From the NCBI GenBank assembly GCA_019096155.1, contig JAHCVI010000002.1:62001-126000 (forward strand): a stretch of DNA of 64,000 nt, given 5' to 3'. The notes under the pieces are model-generated. The model was not told where the DNA came from, searched no databases, and saw only the letters and a list, made by a program, of their open reading frames with translations. The position numbers were made by a program, and so were the translations under genes. This DNA is from Staphylotrichum longicolle. Taxonomy: Eukaryota; Ascomycota; Sordariomycetes; Sordariales; Chaetomiaceae. How positions within the stretch are numbered: the stretch's first letter is position 1; each line of letters begins with the position of its first letter. Shown piece by piece: positions 1-9,839 of this stretch.

Positions 1-128
1 CCACAGACTAAAGACTGACAACGCCCGTTCCAACCAAGCCCATCAAGCGCCGCCCTCGTATGTACGTTGTATATGTACCTGTTTCATCGGAGCCAACCCC
101 AACAAACGGAACGGCTCTTTCAATGCCC

Positions 129-1616
129 TCAACACTGTGCCCTTTCAGGCAGCCCCACCGGGGTTGTCACACGGTCCTTGTATGTCTTCTCGGCAAAGCC
201 AAAGAACTTGTCCAGGTCGGCCGTCGTAGAAGCCAACCCAAACGAGACACGGACGGCCCCGAGAGAAGGAATGCCTAGCACCTCAATGAACTCGTCCAAG
301 CCTCGAGAGAGCTGACGGACTTTAGACAGCCTCCGAACAACTCCGGCATCCAACCCAAGCGCAGCCTCCCCCGCTCCTGGATTGCAGAAACAGCCGGTGC
401 GCAGGGAAATCATTGCTGCCGCCGACTCCATCGCCACGAGCCGCTCATCCACCACTTTCCCTGCAGCGTCGAGGAAGTTGAAAGCCACGGTTCCCCGCGC
501 ATCTTCAGGTCCGTCGGGCCGTAGATTCTGACCATGGGCGACCCATCGCTATGCTGCATCTGCTGCAGGCGGTCGAGGAACCAGCCGTCTCACGCGCTTC
601 TCAACAACCGACATGCCGATCCCGCCAGCCAATCCAGGCCAAAAAGCACATCCGGGATGGACAAAAAGTTGACTGTGCCGTCCTCGAATGCCTCGGCCCC
701 TGGCGCCATCATGTGCCACGGGGCCGATACCGTGACCGCCTGAATGGAACCGCCGCGAACCACGGCCGGCGGACGCGGAGGCACTCCAGGCTGTCCTTTC
801 GGGCAATGAGACACCCCAGCCCTGTCGGATAACCAAAGAGCTTATACCAGCTGATGATGAGAAAATCGGGTTTCACCCGCGACAGGTCCAAGGTCGAGGT
901 GGGCAAGAAGGCGCGGCGTCGAGGAGGACGTGGTACCCGCGCTGCTGGGCGAGCGGAATCCAAGACAGGGGGCGGACGCCGGTGAAGTTGCTCTGGGCCG
1001 GGTACGCAAAGAGGCCCTTTGACTTGGAGCCGGAGCCCCGGAACAGGTTGAGACAGATGGGTGAGAGCCGACGGAGGAATGCGGTGCGGTGGGAGAGAGC
1101 AGACACCACGTCGCCATCGCTCACGCGGAGGCTGGGCCTCTGAAGGGGGATGTATGTGGTCTTGGCTCCCTTGTCTTGGGCAAACTCGCGGATGCCGTTG
1201 ATCGAGTTGTGGTTGTCTGCCGTCAGGACAAAGTCGGTGCCCCGGCGGAAGGGGTATGCCTCGCCGACGAGCCGTGCTGCCCCGGTGGCATTGGAGGTGA
1301 AGATGACGGTGTATTCATCGGGAGAGGCGTTAAGATGGCTGAGAATCCGAGCCCGGGTGCGCTCGATGGCCTCTGTAGCTGCCGCACTAGTCGGGTTGGT
1401 CGAGTGTGGGTTGCCGTAGACGGCCTGGGCTAGCCGTTGCTGGTGATGGCGGACCTGGGCGGCAGCGGCGAGTCCTGACCCGGTGTAGTCAAGGTAGACA
1501 TGGTCCTGTGAGTCCAGATAGCCATACTCCGTCTCTCGCAAGTCGTTCAGATGGAGTGTAGACAGGTAGTCGGGATAGGCCGCCGAGATGCCCGTCATGA
1601 TGCTGGGTTTGGACAA
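129..1616 (-). pseudogene. Class V aminotransferase / MoCo-sulfurase-like, frame-disrupted
   Basis: PLP-dependent class V aminotransferase (cysteine desulfurase/isopenicillin-N-epimerase fold, related to molybdenum cofactor sulfurase). Start ATG at 1616. The N-terminal 230 codons are intact and show YLDYTGSGL, the FTSNATGA cofactor loop, DNHNSING and AYPAQSNFTG. The rest is present but in changing frames: SWYKLFGYPTGLG with the presumed PLP lysine (about 835), AFEDGTVNFL (about 680), and TGCFCNPGAGE followed by the C-terminus ending at 129. Frame changes fall near 912, 752, 621, 580 and 494; four of the five are repaired by one extra G or C in a short G/C run. No splice sites explain them. 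Either a young pseudogene or run-length sequence errors confined to the 3' half. Full length would be about 495 residues, normal for the family. Confidence 0.75.
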
Positions 1617-4287
1617 AGCACCACCGCCTCTTTTGAATAATAAACAGGAGAAGGTGTGGCAACCTGCACTTCTTCAACCAAGACCACTCACACTTTCCGT
1701 TGGGCTGCAAGGTCGAGTCAGATCTCTGATTTGTCCAGTCAGAGAGACAGCACGACTGGTCAGTGGGGAGAAGGATCCGGCGGTCCTACTTGTACTACTC
1801 GCTTCGCCTCCCTCCATCGACGCGGAATCTGAGGGCGTCGGCTCCAGGCTTCTGGTATCTTGCTTCCGGTTTCCCCGATGCCACCCACCCTTCGAGCAGA
1901 GGGGTAGCAGATGGTTGGGCGGTCGACCTCTCGGATCTCGCGCTGTGCCCATGCCGGTGCGGCCTCACTCCCTCTGCATGCAGATCTTGAATTTCTGCTG
2001 ACATTTGCTTGGCCAAACCCGGGACTTTCGGCTGACTAGTAGCCAGGCCTTCCACTTTGTTGGCTCGGGGTGTGGTTGCAGTCCTCCGCGGTTGCATCTC
2101 TGTCCATGCGGCATATCGCCGTTGGGGCGCCTCCCCACGCCCAGCTAAGATGGATAACTCCGAGTCGTTACCTCTCAGCTGGGTTGCTTCATGCCCCTCG
2201 GCAACCTGACCGAATGCCACGCGCAAAGTCAGCCCAGAACTAGGCTGAAGTCAGCCTGTGGCTCTGAGTAAGGACATTAGCGAGCAGATAGTCAGAGCTA
2301 GCCACCTCCGCCTCTCGAGTATCAGCGACTTGGTTGCCTCCCAGCCTGCCGGTGAAGAAACTATCGTCGGCAAACCCCATCAGCCTTAACTGGCCGCGGA
2401 TACCAAGCCGACGTGTTAGTCATGATTCATGACGGGCAACTTGACTGGTACGCCTGCTGCAGGCCGGGGTGGGGCTTGGCTAGCAGCCGTCCTCAGGTGT
2501 CTCTGCGGTCCAATCCTCAGGGAGCTGGAGCTGGAAAGTGGTGCGCGGATTGTGGAACGGGGCGGGACATGTGGCAGCCAGCATGCTCCATTGCCCGTCT
2601 GGCGCAACCACTCAGAGCTCGATTGAGAACCGCAGCTGGAATTCCCGACGGAGCTGGCAACGGGGCTTCGCCCGCCCAATCATGACGCCCGAAGGACCCG
2701 AGCACTGCATGGCGGCGGCCCAGTAGTCTCTGCATCATCCCCCGCCCCGGGGCCGGTACCGGTCTTGAGCCTTCACAGTCTGGCAATCTGCTCGACGATG
2801 GTGACTGGTCATGCAGAGGCTTTTTCTTCTGCGGTTACCACCCGGGTGGTTCGATGAACCATGGATTCACACTCCAGCGTGTACGTGTCAACGGGCAAAT
2901 GGTCTACTTGTGCGTCGACTTCTCATGCACTGATAAGCACTATTGGAACTGTAAAGAGACGGCTGAACCCCCGAATCGCCATTGTTACTTGAAATGCCTA
3001 GCGCGCCGGGAGTCGCCTCCCGATGCAGCCGAGACCCAACAAGCATAACCAACAGTCCTGTAGTCTTTCGGTTTTGGACCCCAATTCGTCGTCAGGCGGG
3101 CCGGGCAAGGTAACCATTTGGCGGGGGTGGACTCCAAGTTGCCTGACACATGGCCGCCACCTCCAAGCCGAGCCGCCACAGAGTCGCAACAGGGTCTAGT
3201 CCCGCAGGATCATGGAGATAGGTAGGTGTCCACCGGCGCTTCCATGGCGCTTTCGCGGACCAACACCACTACGTCATTGGACGGCACTGCAGAGAAGTTA
3301 ATGGAGGGGAGGGAGCGGTCTGGTTAAAATCGAGCGGTTCATGGTCGACCTGCATCGGTGCCAGACTCTTGATTCGAGCTGCCTTAAGCGAATTGGGACA
3401 GTCGGTGAGCACTTTTCACTCCCGATCCAGACGGCCGGGACGTCGGGTCCGATCGTAGTCTGTCGTCCCGGGTTGGATCCTTGGATGGCCCACGTGGTCC
3501 TCCTGTGCTTCACCGAGTCGGCGAGGAGAAGCGGAGAAAAGCAAGTGTTGCCCAACCCTGCTGGCGCCACGCTTGACAGTCGGCATTTGGGTTGGCAAGA
3601 GCGCTCGTCTTGCCATTGGCCGGTTCACTCGACAATGGCAAAGACTCTCCCTTGTTTGTCGGTCTGGAGATATAATATCTCATCTCCTTTTAGCTGAGTC
3701 TTTATCCCAATCCACGCCCACGGGGATGTCAAGAGGTAACAAGAATCAAAGCATCTGCATCTCCTCTATGAATCAGTTTACGTCAAATGCAAGCTTTGTG
3801 GTTGAGTGAGGGCTACGGAAGAGCGATGTTAAACAAACCTGCGGGCTGAGTGCCTGGCGTTGACAGTCTTTAAGGTACCTTACTTACTGACATTCTGATG
3901 GCAACACGCTGCTTGGTTACTCCTAGTACAGACTCTCACCGTTATGGTTGCGTGGTATTTGAAACCTGACAATAGCACAAGAGACAAAGTCACATGCTGG
4001 TTCCTTGGTATGTCGCCTTCTCCGGGGCTTGATGTTGACAATCTTGATGGTGGCTTGTGACTGAAACTAGAACTCTGGCCAACCTGACAACGGCCACCAG
4101 GTGACGTCGAACAAAGGTGTTCATGCCCTTTGTGAAACCCTTCATGTATAAGTTCCCCTCGTTGGCTTTCCTTATCTGCCATAGGAGTCAGCACATGGTT
4201 GCTACGACATCTTCCCGAATCCCGGTTCACACTACAAAACGCAAACAACCCAAACTAACACGGTGAGCGCTCAACAGCACGAAAAAG
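1617..4287. other. Gene-poor intergenic stretch
   Basis: About 2.7 kb with no ORF that looks coding on either strand. A 64-codon Cys-containing ORF at 2854-3048 (+) is the only marginal candidate and has no recognisable motif. A perfect 15-bp inverted repeat (7-bp arms around one A) sits at 3667-3681. No transposon ends or tandem arrays were seen. Confidence 0.6.
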
Positions 4288-4482
4288 ATGTGCGAACTTG
4301 TCACAGTCGTCTATTGCTGCGAATGCAATGTCGAAACCGCAAGATTTCTACCGAGGCTTGAAGAGTGCGAGGCCAGCGAGGAGGAAAAGGAGTGCATAAA
4401 AAAAGCCGTCGAAAGAAAGGAGGTTAACGACTGCACACACTGCGAAAAGTGCGAGCCTGGCGATTATGACTCGGAATCATGA
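4288..4482 (+). CDS. Small Cys-rich acidic ORF (64 aa)
   Basis: Unrecognised 64-residue ORF. It begins MCELVTVVYCCEC, continues through a charged Glu/Lys-rich middle with two isolated cysteines, and ends with a CTHCEKC knot and an acidic tail. There is no signal peptide, so it would be cytosolic or nuclear. The start lies in AAAAGATGT, with a purine at -3. The MC...Y.C.C opening resembles that of the small ORF at 15268, and short intracellular Cys-rich proteins of this layout are common in filamentous ascomycetes; membership is inferred by eye only. Metal binding is plausible. It stands alone in a gene-poor region, and chance cannot be excluded at this length. Confidence 0.45.
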   Translation: MCELVTVVYCCECNVETARFLPRLEECEASEEEKECIKKAVERKEVNDCTHCEKCEPGDYDSES

Positions 4483-5157
4483 TGCTGCGGGGCAACAAGG
4501 CAACGAAAACTGGCAAGAATGGGTGTCGGGACCTCGGATTACCTGATGGTGAGGTGGATGGCTCCGTTGATATTATGGACGCAGGGTTAATCACAGAGGT
4601 GAGGCGGCATCATCACTGGGCTGTCTACGGGTAACACCAGTTGCCGGTGTCTCCCTCTCCACGTCAGCCGCTGAGGTTCGAGAGCCCCAAACCTCCGCGG
4701 ACCGAGTAGCGGACTGCCCAATATTACTTGCAGTTGAACCCACAACTCGGGTCTTTTTGCTGACTCGTGTCCTCCGAGTCCTCAACTCTGTAGGAAGGCC
4801 GCGCTCGAGATTTGAAATGGTTATGGTTCACGGGGTTTCGCTTCCATAAATGATAACTAACCAGCCACGTGCCAGCACCTGGCAGCGAGTGACCCCTGCA
4901 CTCCTCGGCTGCCCCGCAGTTCCCCCACACTTTGATCAGCGGGGCTTGCACGAAATCATCAGATCCCGGCCGCCAAGAAAAAAACAATCACAAGATTCCC
5001 GTCACGCCAACCCGCCGACCCTTGGAGCCTCAGGACCATCAACAACTTCTCCCGAGTCGCGCTTCCACCGGCGGCAGAGGCTCAACTCCAACGCAGCAGC
5101 CATCAAGGGCGGCATACTAAATCCCAGTGCGGAAAATCGAGAAGAGAAAGACGAGCC
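4483..5157. other. Upstream region of the membrane-protein gene
   Basis: 675 bases with no supported gene. Presumed promoter and 5' leader of the gene starting at 5158. No distinct element recognised. Confidence 0.5.
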
Positions 5158-6279
5158 ATGGACTCACTAAACCGGCGCCCGCGACCCGCGGTTCACAGCT
5201 TCGCGTTGGGGTACCTACTGGTGGTGCCCGTCCTGCTCGCCATCCTCACCGGCGCCATCCTCTTCATCCACAGCGACACCAACATCTACATGCTCTACTC
5301 GCAGTGCCACGCCCGCGCCCGCCTGCCGTGGCTCTCCCACGTCCCTGTCCTGGGGAGCCCCGCCTGCTTCCTGGTCAGCTTCTTCCAGGAAGCCGTCGCC
5401 TCGGTCCGCGCCTTTGGCACCATGGGCCTCATCCTCTCCTTTGTCGCCGGCCTGCTCACCGTCAGCACCGTCGAGGCCGCCCGCATCTGCAACCGCCCCA
5501 GCCCGCTTATCGCCTACCCGACGGGGCCCTGGCTGGTCTTTACCCTGATCGGCGGCGCCATCGTCTGGGAGCTGGCCATCATCCCCGCCTTCTTCCATCG
5601 CAGCCGCGCCATCATCGCCGCGCGCCGCCAGGGCGGGCCCCAGCAGCTGACTGGGCCGTCCGACCCGACCTTTGGCGAGTCCATGCGCCATCTGGCGCAC
5701 GCCGCCGAGACGGTGGCCATTCCCGCCGCCGTGGCCCTCGGCTACGTCGTGCCCTCGCTGCTGATGCTCACCTTGGACACTCCCACCACCGTGGTCGCCT
5801 GGCTGTTCTTCCCCGTGTGGGTATCACTCGTGCGCCAGGCCGTGCGCAGGGTTGCGCTTCTGGCGCGGGAGCGGTGGAGCGGCAGCCTGCATCTCGAATC
5901 GAACCGCCTGGCCCTGCTCGGCGTCTATGCCGTCCCGATCGTCTGCTCCATCCTGGCGCAGGCCCATCTGATCTGGACCCTGACGCAGCCCGAGGACCGC
6001 AAGGAGATGACGCGCTCCACGCTCAAAACCATCACCATCGAGGCCGTCTTTGTTTTGCTGACGGTGCTCTACTGGATCCTCGTCGAGGCCGGGTGGCGGG
6101 TTGCGCTGGTCATGCTGGTGACGTCGTTTGTGCTGGGCCCCGGCGCGGGCATCTGCGTCGGCTGGATCTACCGGGAGCAGACGGTCGATCCGGACAGGAG
6201 CGTGACGGTGGTGGCGGTGGGATCCAGGAGAGCCAGCGAGGATGCGGATCCATCCGAGGAGACCCCGCTGTTGCGGTGA
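5158..6279 (+). CDS. Polytopic membrane protein, about 8 TM segments
   Basis: Intronless 373-residue integral membrane protein of unknown function. The start has a strong context (GAGCCATGGAC). A short basic N-terminus precedes TM1 (about 18-40). Further hydrophobic segments lie near 70-90, 95-115, 132-155, 185-205, 212-232, 250-272 and 292-345 (two segments). The hydrophilic loop at about 160-185 and the C-terminal 40 residues (Ser/Glu/Asp-rich) are likely cytosolic. No transporter signature (MFS, APC, ABC) or catalytic motif was found. It converges on the tandem Zn2Cys6 regulator at 6715, so they do not share a promoter. A larger ORF in another frame here is Arg/Pro/His-rich and is a shadow. 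A real gene is likely; the function is open. Confidence 0.75.
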   Translation: MDSLNRRPRPAVHSFALGYLLVVPVLLAILTGAILFIHSDTNIYMLYSQCHARARLPWLSHVPVLGSPACFLVSFFQEAVASVRAFGTMGLILSFVAGLLTVSTVEAARICNRPSPLIAYPTGPWLVFTLIGGAIVWELAIIPAFFHRSRAIIAARRQGGPQQLTGPSDPTFGESMRHLAHAAETVAIPAAVALGYVVPSLLMLTLDTPTTVVAWLFFPVWVSLVRQAVRRVALLARERWSGSLHLESNRLALLGVYAVPIVCSILAQAHLIWTLTQPEDRKEMTRSTLKTITIEAVFVLLTVLYWILVEAGWRVALVMLVTSFVLGPGAGICVGWIYREQTVDPDRSVTVVAVGSRRASEDADPSEETPLLR

Positions 6280-6714
6280 GACATCAAGTGGACGAGAAGA
6301 TTGGATTCAAGGATGAAAGGGGAAGTGCTGGGGTCACCAACCCACGGACATGTTGGATGTAATGTTTGAACGATGTACATGAGAGCCAGAGCCATGATTA
6401 ATGTAATGTTTGGAGAAGTACTTGATCTGAAGGGAGATGTCGGTATACCACTCATGCCTTATGCATCATTTGGACGATTTTTTGGAGTCCTGTCCACTCC
6501 CTGAACCCCCCAACCATAGAACGCCACATCGTCGCAAAGCCAGGCCCGAAAATGCACCCCACGCGCACGTGGAATGGCGACACCAATGACCCCCAACAAA
6601 CTGTCAAGGAAGGGCCTGAAGCTCTCTTCATAAAACACACCTGACTCCCTGCCACACGAGGCCGGAGAAAACTGGAATGATTGCAGCTCCAATGTCAGGC
6701 GTGAGAGCCACGCA
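6280..6714. other. Convergent 3' region
   Basis: 435 bases between the 3' ends of two convergent genes. Nothing beyond expected 3' UTR sequence was seen. Confidence 0.5.
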
Positions 6715-8946
6715 TCATGGAATGCCGGTGTTGCCGCCAGAGAAGGGCCCGAGGTCTGTCCAGCCATGCGAAAGGGCCGACCACGACTCCATGCCAAAGA
6801 ACTCGGGCCCGAAGTTGAACCCGTCAGCCACCTCCTCAAACGCATTGCTCGCACTGGTCACCGCGCTCGCCTGTGACGGCGCGACCATCGCCCTCTCTGT
6901 CACGGGCAGGCTCAGCCCTGCGATGGGGCTCAACGTCGTCGCTGAGAGAGGCATCTGAGACGATCCTGCGTGCCCCTGGTCCGTCCGAGCTGAAGCCGGC
7001 GCGAGCTCCATGTGATCCGCCTCCGGGATCGGCGGTGCAGGGAATGGCGCATCTATCCCGACGGCAACGCTGCGAGCGCGGCCGGGCAACGCAGGTGGGA
7101 CCTCGGGAAGCGACAGTCCGTTGGCAATGAGCCGCTCAATGTCCGCTTGCTGTGTCATCCGGTCAGTGCTTTTGCTCATAGGCGTGAGTGGGTGGGGGTT
7201 TAGGACGAGACCTACCATGCTGGCGGATGCCAGCCCCGGGGTTGACTGCCGAGCTGCGCGGAGGCAAACCGTGGCCAACTCCCGTACGCGCTCTGGGGTG
7301 AAGCCGAGGTCGCCGCTGTCGGTCTGCAGGCCGTGGTACAGCACCCTCGAGCACTGGAACGCGCAGCCGGGCAGGTCCAAGTCGGCGACCGGAGGGCTGC
7401 TGGCAGTGCCGCTCAGGCTCAGCAGCTGCGAGAACATGTCGGCCATGGCCCGCGCATGTTCGTAGCAACTTCGGCGGTTGTGCATCACAAAGTGCGGGTC
7501 CAACTGCTGCAGCGCAGCCGGGGAAAGCGCTTCACGCAGGCCCGGCAAAAAAAGCCGGTACAGATCGAGATGGCATAGCCTCCACACCACGTGCGTCATG
7601 ATGAAGATGCCCAATCTGGTTGAGTAGCTGCGCAGGCGGAAGTTGGCTTCGGTTTCGCGGAACGAGATAGGCAGCCTCGCCTCGAACACCTCGAGTTCGG
7701 CTGCGAACTCGGCCAACTGGTTCGGCAGCAATGCCAGTGCATCCGCCGACGGCGAGGCTGCGGCTTTTGAGGTGCATTGAAGGATCCGGGTGCGCATCCA
7801 GAGGAGGCGGATGTGCAGGGCCATGAGACCGAGCACGTCTGGCAGTGGCGGGATGACACCCCCAGGGCCAGGTCCTGGTGGGCGCAGCGGCTCGGTTGGG
7901 TCGGGCAGGTCGAAGTCAAAGTTTCGCTCGTTGCACGGGAGCTGCAGGTGGATCTGGCGTTCGGCATCGGCCCAGAGAGCGACGTCGGGCTGGCCTGTCG
8001 AAATGGTCGCGTCGATCATGTAAATGGACCACATCAGACGGCGCCGTGCCTCTCGGGCGAGGAAGCAGAGGTCTGGGTTCTCCTGGTATAGCCGGAGCGC
8101 CGTGGCGAAGCGGCTGGCGATGGCGTGGAGCATGAAGGCGCTGGAAAAGCGCTTCGAGAGCATCCTGTGCTTGATGGCAAGGACTAGCGCTTGCAGGCGG
8201 GGGATGGTGGGCTTCTCGAGGCCGGCCAGACACATCGACACGGCCTCATCGACACACCGGTTCCCGTACTCTGTCATCCCCGGGCCGAGGTCGGTTAGAA
8301 GGGATGTGATGCCAACCAGGGCGAGCACCAGAGTGCGGTCCAACAATCCTGCGTGATACCGCTCCATCAGTGACGGTCGGTGCAGGAATGAGAACATGGC
8401 GACGTGGTGGATGTGGCGGAAAAAGTTGTCGAAAGCCTTCAGCGCAAGGGCGTCGTCTGGGTCCATCGGGTCAACACTGGCCGTGACCGGGCTGGCAGTG
8501 CTGCTCGAGGTGCCGTAGTCGTGGGATGTGCCCCGGGCCATCGGTGCATCGAGGTCCATCCCCGTCCCGGGGGACGGTGCAGCTGAGGTATTCGGGAGGG
8601 GCAGGGGCAGAGGCAGCGACCGCTTGCCGGGCCGGTAAACGCATTCGAGGCCCTGGGCCCGGCAACGGTCACAACTCGGCATGGCGCCGCTGCATCGGGC
8701 CTTGCGCGCATGGCAGTTCTGGCAGGCCTGGCGGACGCGACGGCGGGGCACGGAGATGGCGGCCCCGGTGCCCTCGCCCTGCACCACCTCGACGCCGACA
8801 TTCTCGTCGTAGGAACAGCCGAAGCCGAGGCGCTCGCAATTGGTGCAGATGCTGCGGCGGCCGTCGCATCGCACCTTGCGCGCCCGACACGTCACGCACG
8901 TGTTTGCGGTTGCGGTCCGCTTCGGGGGGCGGGGTGAGGTACTCAT
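6715..8946 (-). CDS. Transcription factor with two tandem Zn2Cys6 clusters
   Basis: Fungal regulator of about 721 residues. Right after the start come two complete binuclear zinc clusters: C-VT-C-RARKVR-C-x6-C-TN-C-x6-C (about 14-41) and C-QN-C-HARKAR-C-x6-C-DR-C-x6-C (about 68-95), joined by a 26-residue linker. A Ser/Pro-rich stretch leads to a fungal-specific transcription factor domain (about 155-480), recognised by RRRLMWSIYMIDATIS and the DFDLPDP region. The start at 8946 is chosen because it gives a short lead into finger 1; an upstream in-frame ATG at 9231 would add 95 mostly acidic residues. A 66-bp intron (7150-7215, GTAGGT..ACAG with CTGAC branch) is a multiple of three with no stop. 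Two zinc clusters in one polypeptide are uncommon. Target genes are unknown. Confidence 0.85.
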   Translation of the reverse strand: MSTSPRPPKRTATANTCVTCRARKVRCDGRRSICTNCERLGFGCSYDENVGVEVVQGEGTGAAISVPRRRVRQACQNCHARKARCSGAMPSCDRCRAQGLECVYRPGKRSLPLPLPLPNTSAAPSPGTGMDLDAPMARGTSHDYGTSSSTASPVTASVDPMDPDDALALKAFDNFFRHIHHVAMFSFLHRPSLMERYHAGLLDRTLVLALVGITSLLTDLGPGMTEYGNRCVDEAVSMCLAGLEKPTIPRLQALVLAIKHRMLSKRFSSAFMLHAIASRFATALRLYQENPDLCFLAREARRRLMWSIYMIDATISTGQPDVALWADAERQIHLQLPCNERNFDFDLPDPTEPLRPPGPGPGGVIPPLPDVLGLMALHIRLLWMRTRILQCTSKAAASPSADALALLPNQLAEFAAELEVFEARLPISFRETEANFRLRSYSTRLGIFIMTHVVWRLCHLDLYRLFLPGLREALSPAALQQLDPHFVMHNRRSCYEHARAMADMFSQLLSLSGTASSPPVADLDLPGCAFQCSRVLYHGLQTDSGDLGFTPERVRELATVCLRAARQSTPGLASASMVGLVLNPHPLTPMSKSTDRMTQQADIERLIANGLSLPEVPPALPGRARSVAVGIDAPFPAPPIPEADHMELAPASARTDQGHAGSSQMPLSATTLSPIAGLSLPVTERAMVAPSQASAVTSASNAFEEVADGFNFGPEFFGMESWSALSHGWTDLGPFSGGNTGIP

Positions 8947-9839
8947 GGGTACCGGTGGGTGGGGGTCTGTGTCTGGTGTTTCGGCGTTAATTTGAAGACT
9001 GCTGTGCGAGTCCGAGTCCGGTTCCGTGTCCGTGTCTCGGGGTGTGTTGTCATCGGCCGTCGATGACTCGATGTGCTCCAATTCCGATTCCTCGGGTCCG
9101 GCAATTTGACGCTCCAATCCCAACCTCGCCCAGCAAGAAACAGCAGCAGTTGCAGGCGTGAACCCGCGCTCGGTGCGGCCGTCGGTGTCTCGTGGAATAA
9201 GCGGGCGGGCCTGGATCCTGGATTGCTGCACGCATGTCTAGTTTTCTTCCAACCCGTCGTCGCTCAGGGCTGCACGTTGCTCATGCTGAGTGAGGTGCCT
9301 CAGCTCAGATCTCACCCGTGGTCCTCTCGTCTCGTCGGGTTGCTTTCCTGGCTGTGTGGGGCAGACTTGGAAACCGGGCCGGGGCCTGGCAACTGAGAAC
9401 AAACGTGGTGGGCCCGCACTGGCCAACTGGTGAGACTGGCGAGACTGGGCACTCCGCTCACTGGAAGCCTGTCTTGGCGGTGGGGATGGGGCCCTCTGGA
9501 GAGCCCAGGCAGCAGCAACCCTGACCCGTCTCCCACCTTCCCGCTGTTGAGAGTGGCCGGATTGTCAGAAGGACTCTGGTGGGCAGCAACCCTGATGATC
9601 AACAACCTTCACCTCAACAGAACACTTGTCAAATTGCTTGATAGCCAGCGGGCCAGACAATCGCAACCATCTAAAAAGCAACCAATTTCCCCAAAATGTG
9701 ACCAGAGTGCAGAGTTCCCTTGTAACACCGCCAACGCCTGCTCCGAGCTCCCAAAACCAGCACCAACGAGACAGAGCAACTCCGAAAATCTCCCGCTCTG
9801 ATCCTGTCCACTGCCCGCCAAACTACCCGGGGCCACCTC
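8947..9839. other. Regulator upstream region / PARP 3' flank
   Basis: 893 bases. The left part is the promoter or 5' leader of the regulator, and an alternative N-terminal extension stays open to 9231. The right part is the 3' flank of the PARP gene. No separate gene is supported. Confidence 0.5.

Noticed and set aside
129..1616. Programmed frameshifting as explanation of the broken aminotransferase
   Set aside because: Five changes at different short G/C runs without slippery heptamers or downstream structure; error or decay is simpler.
2854..3048. 64-codon ORF with five cysteines
   Set aside because: No family resemblance and ordinary start context; too short to support without conservation.
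3667..3681. 15-bp inverted repeat as an operator
   Set aside because: A perfect but A/T-only core palindrome far from any gene; one such match is expected by chance.
5127..6362. 411-codon ORF overlapping the membrane-protein gene
   Set aside because: Arg/Pro/His-rich frame-shifted shadow of the 373-residue membrane protein, which has credible transmembrane composition and the better start.
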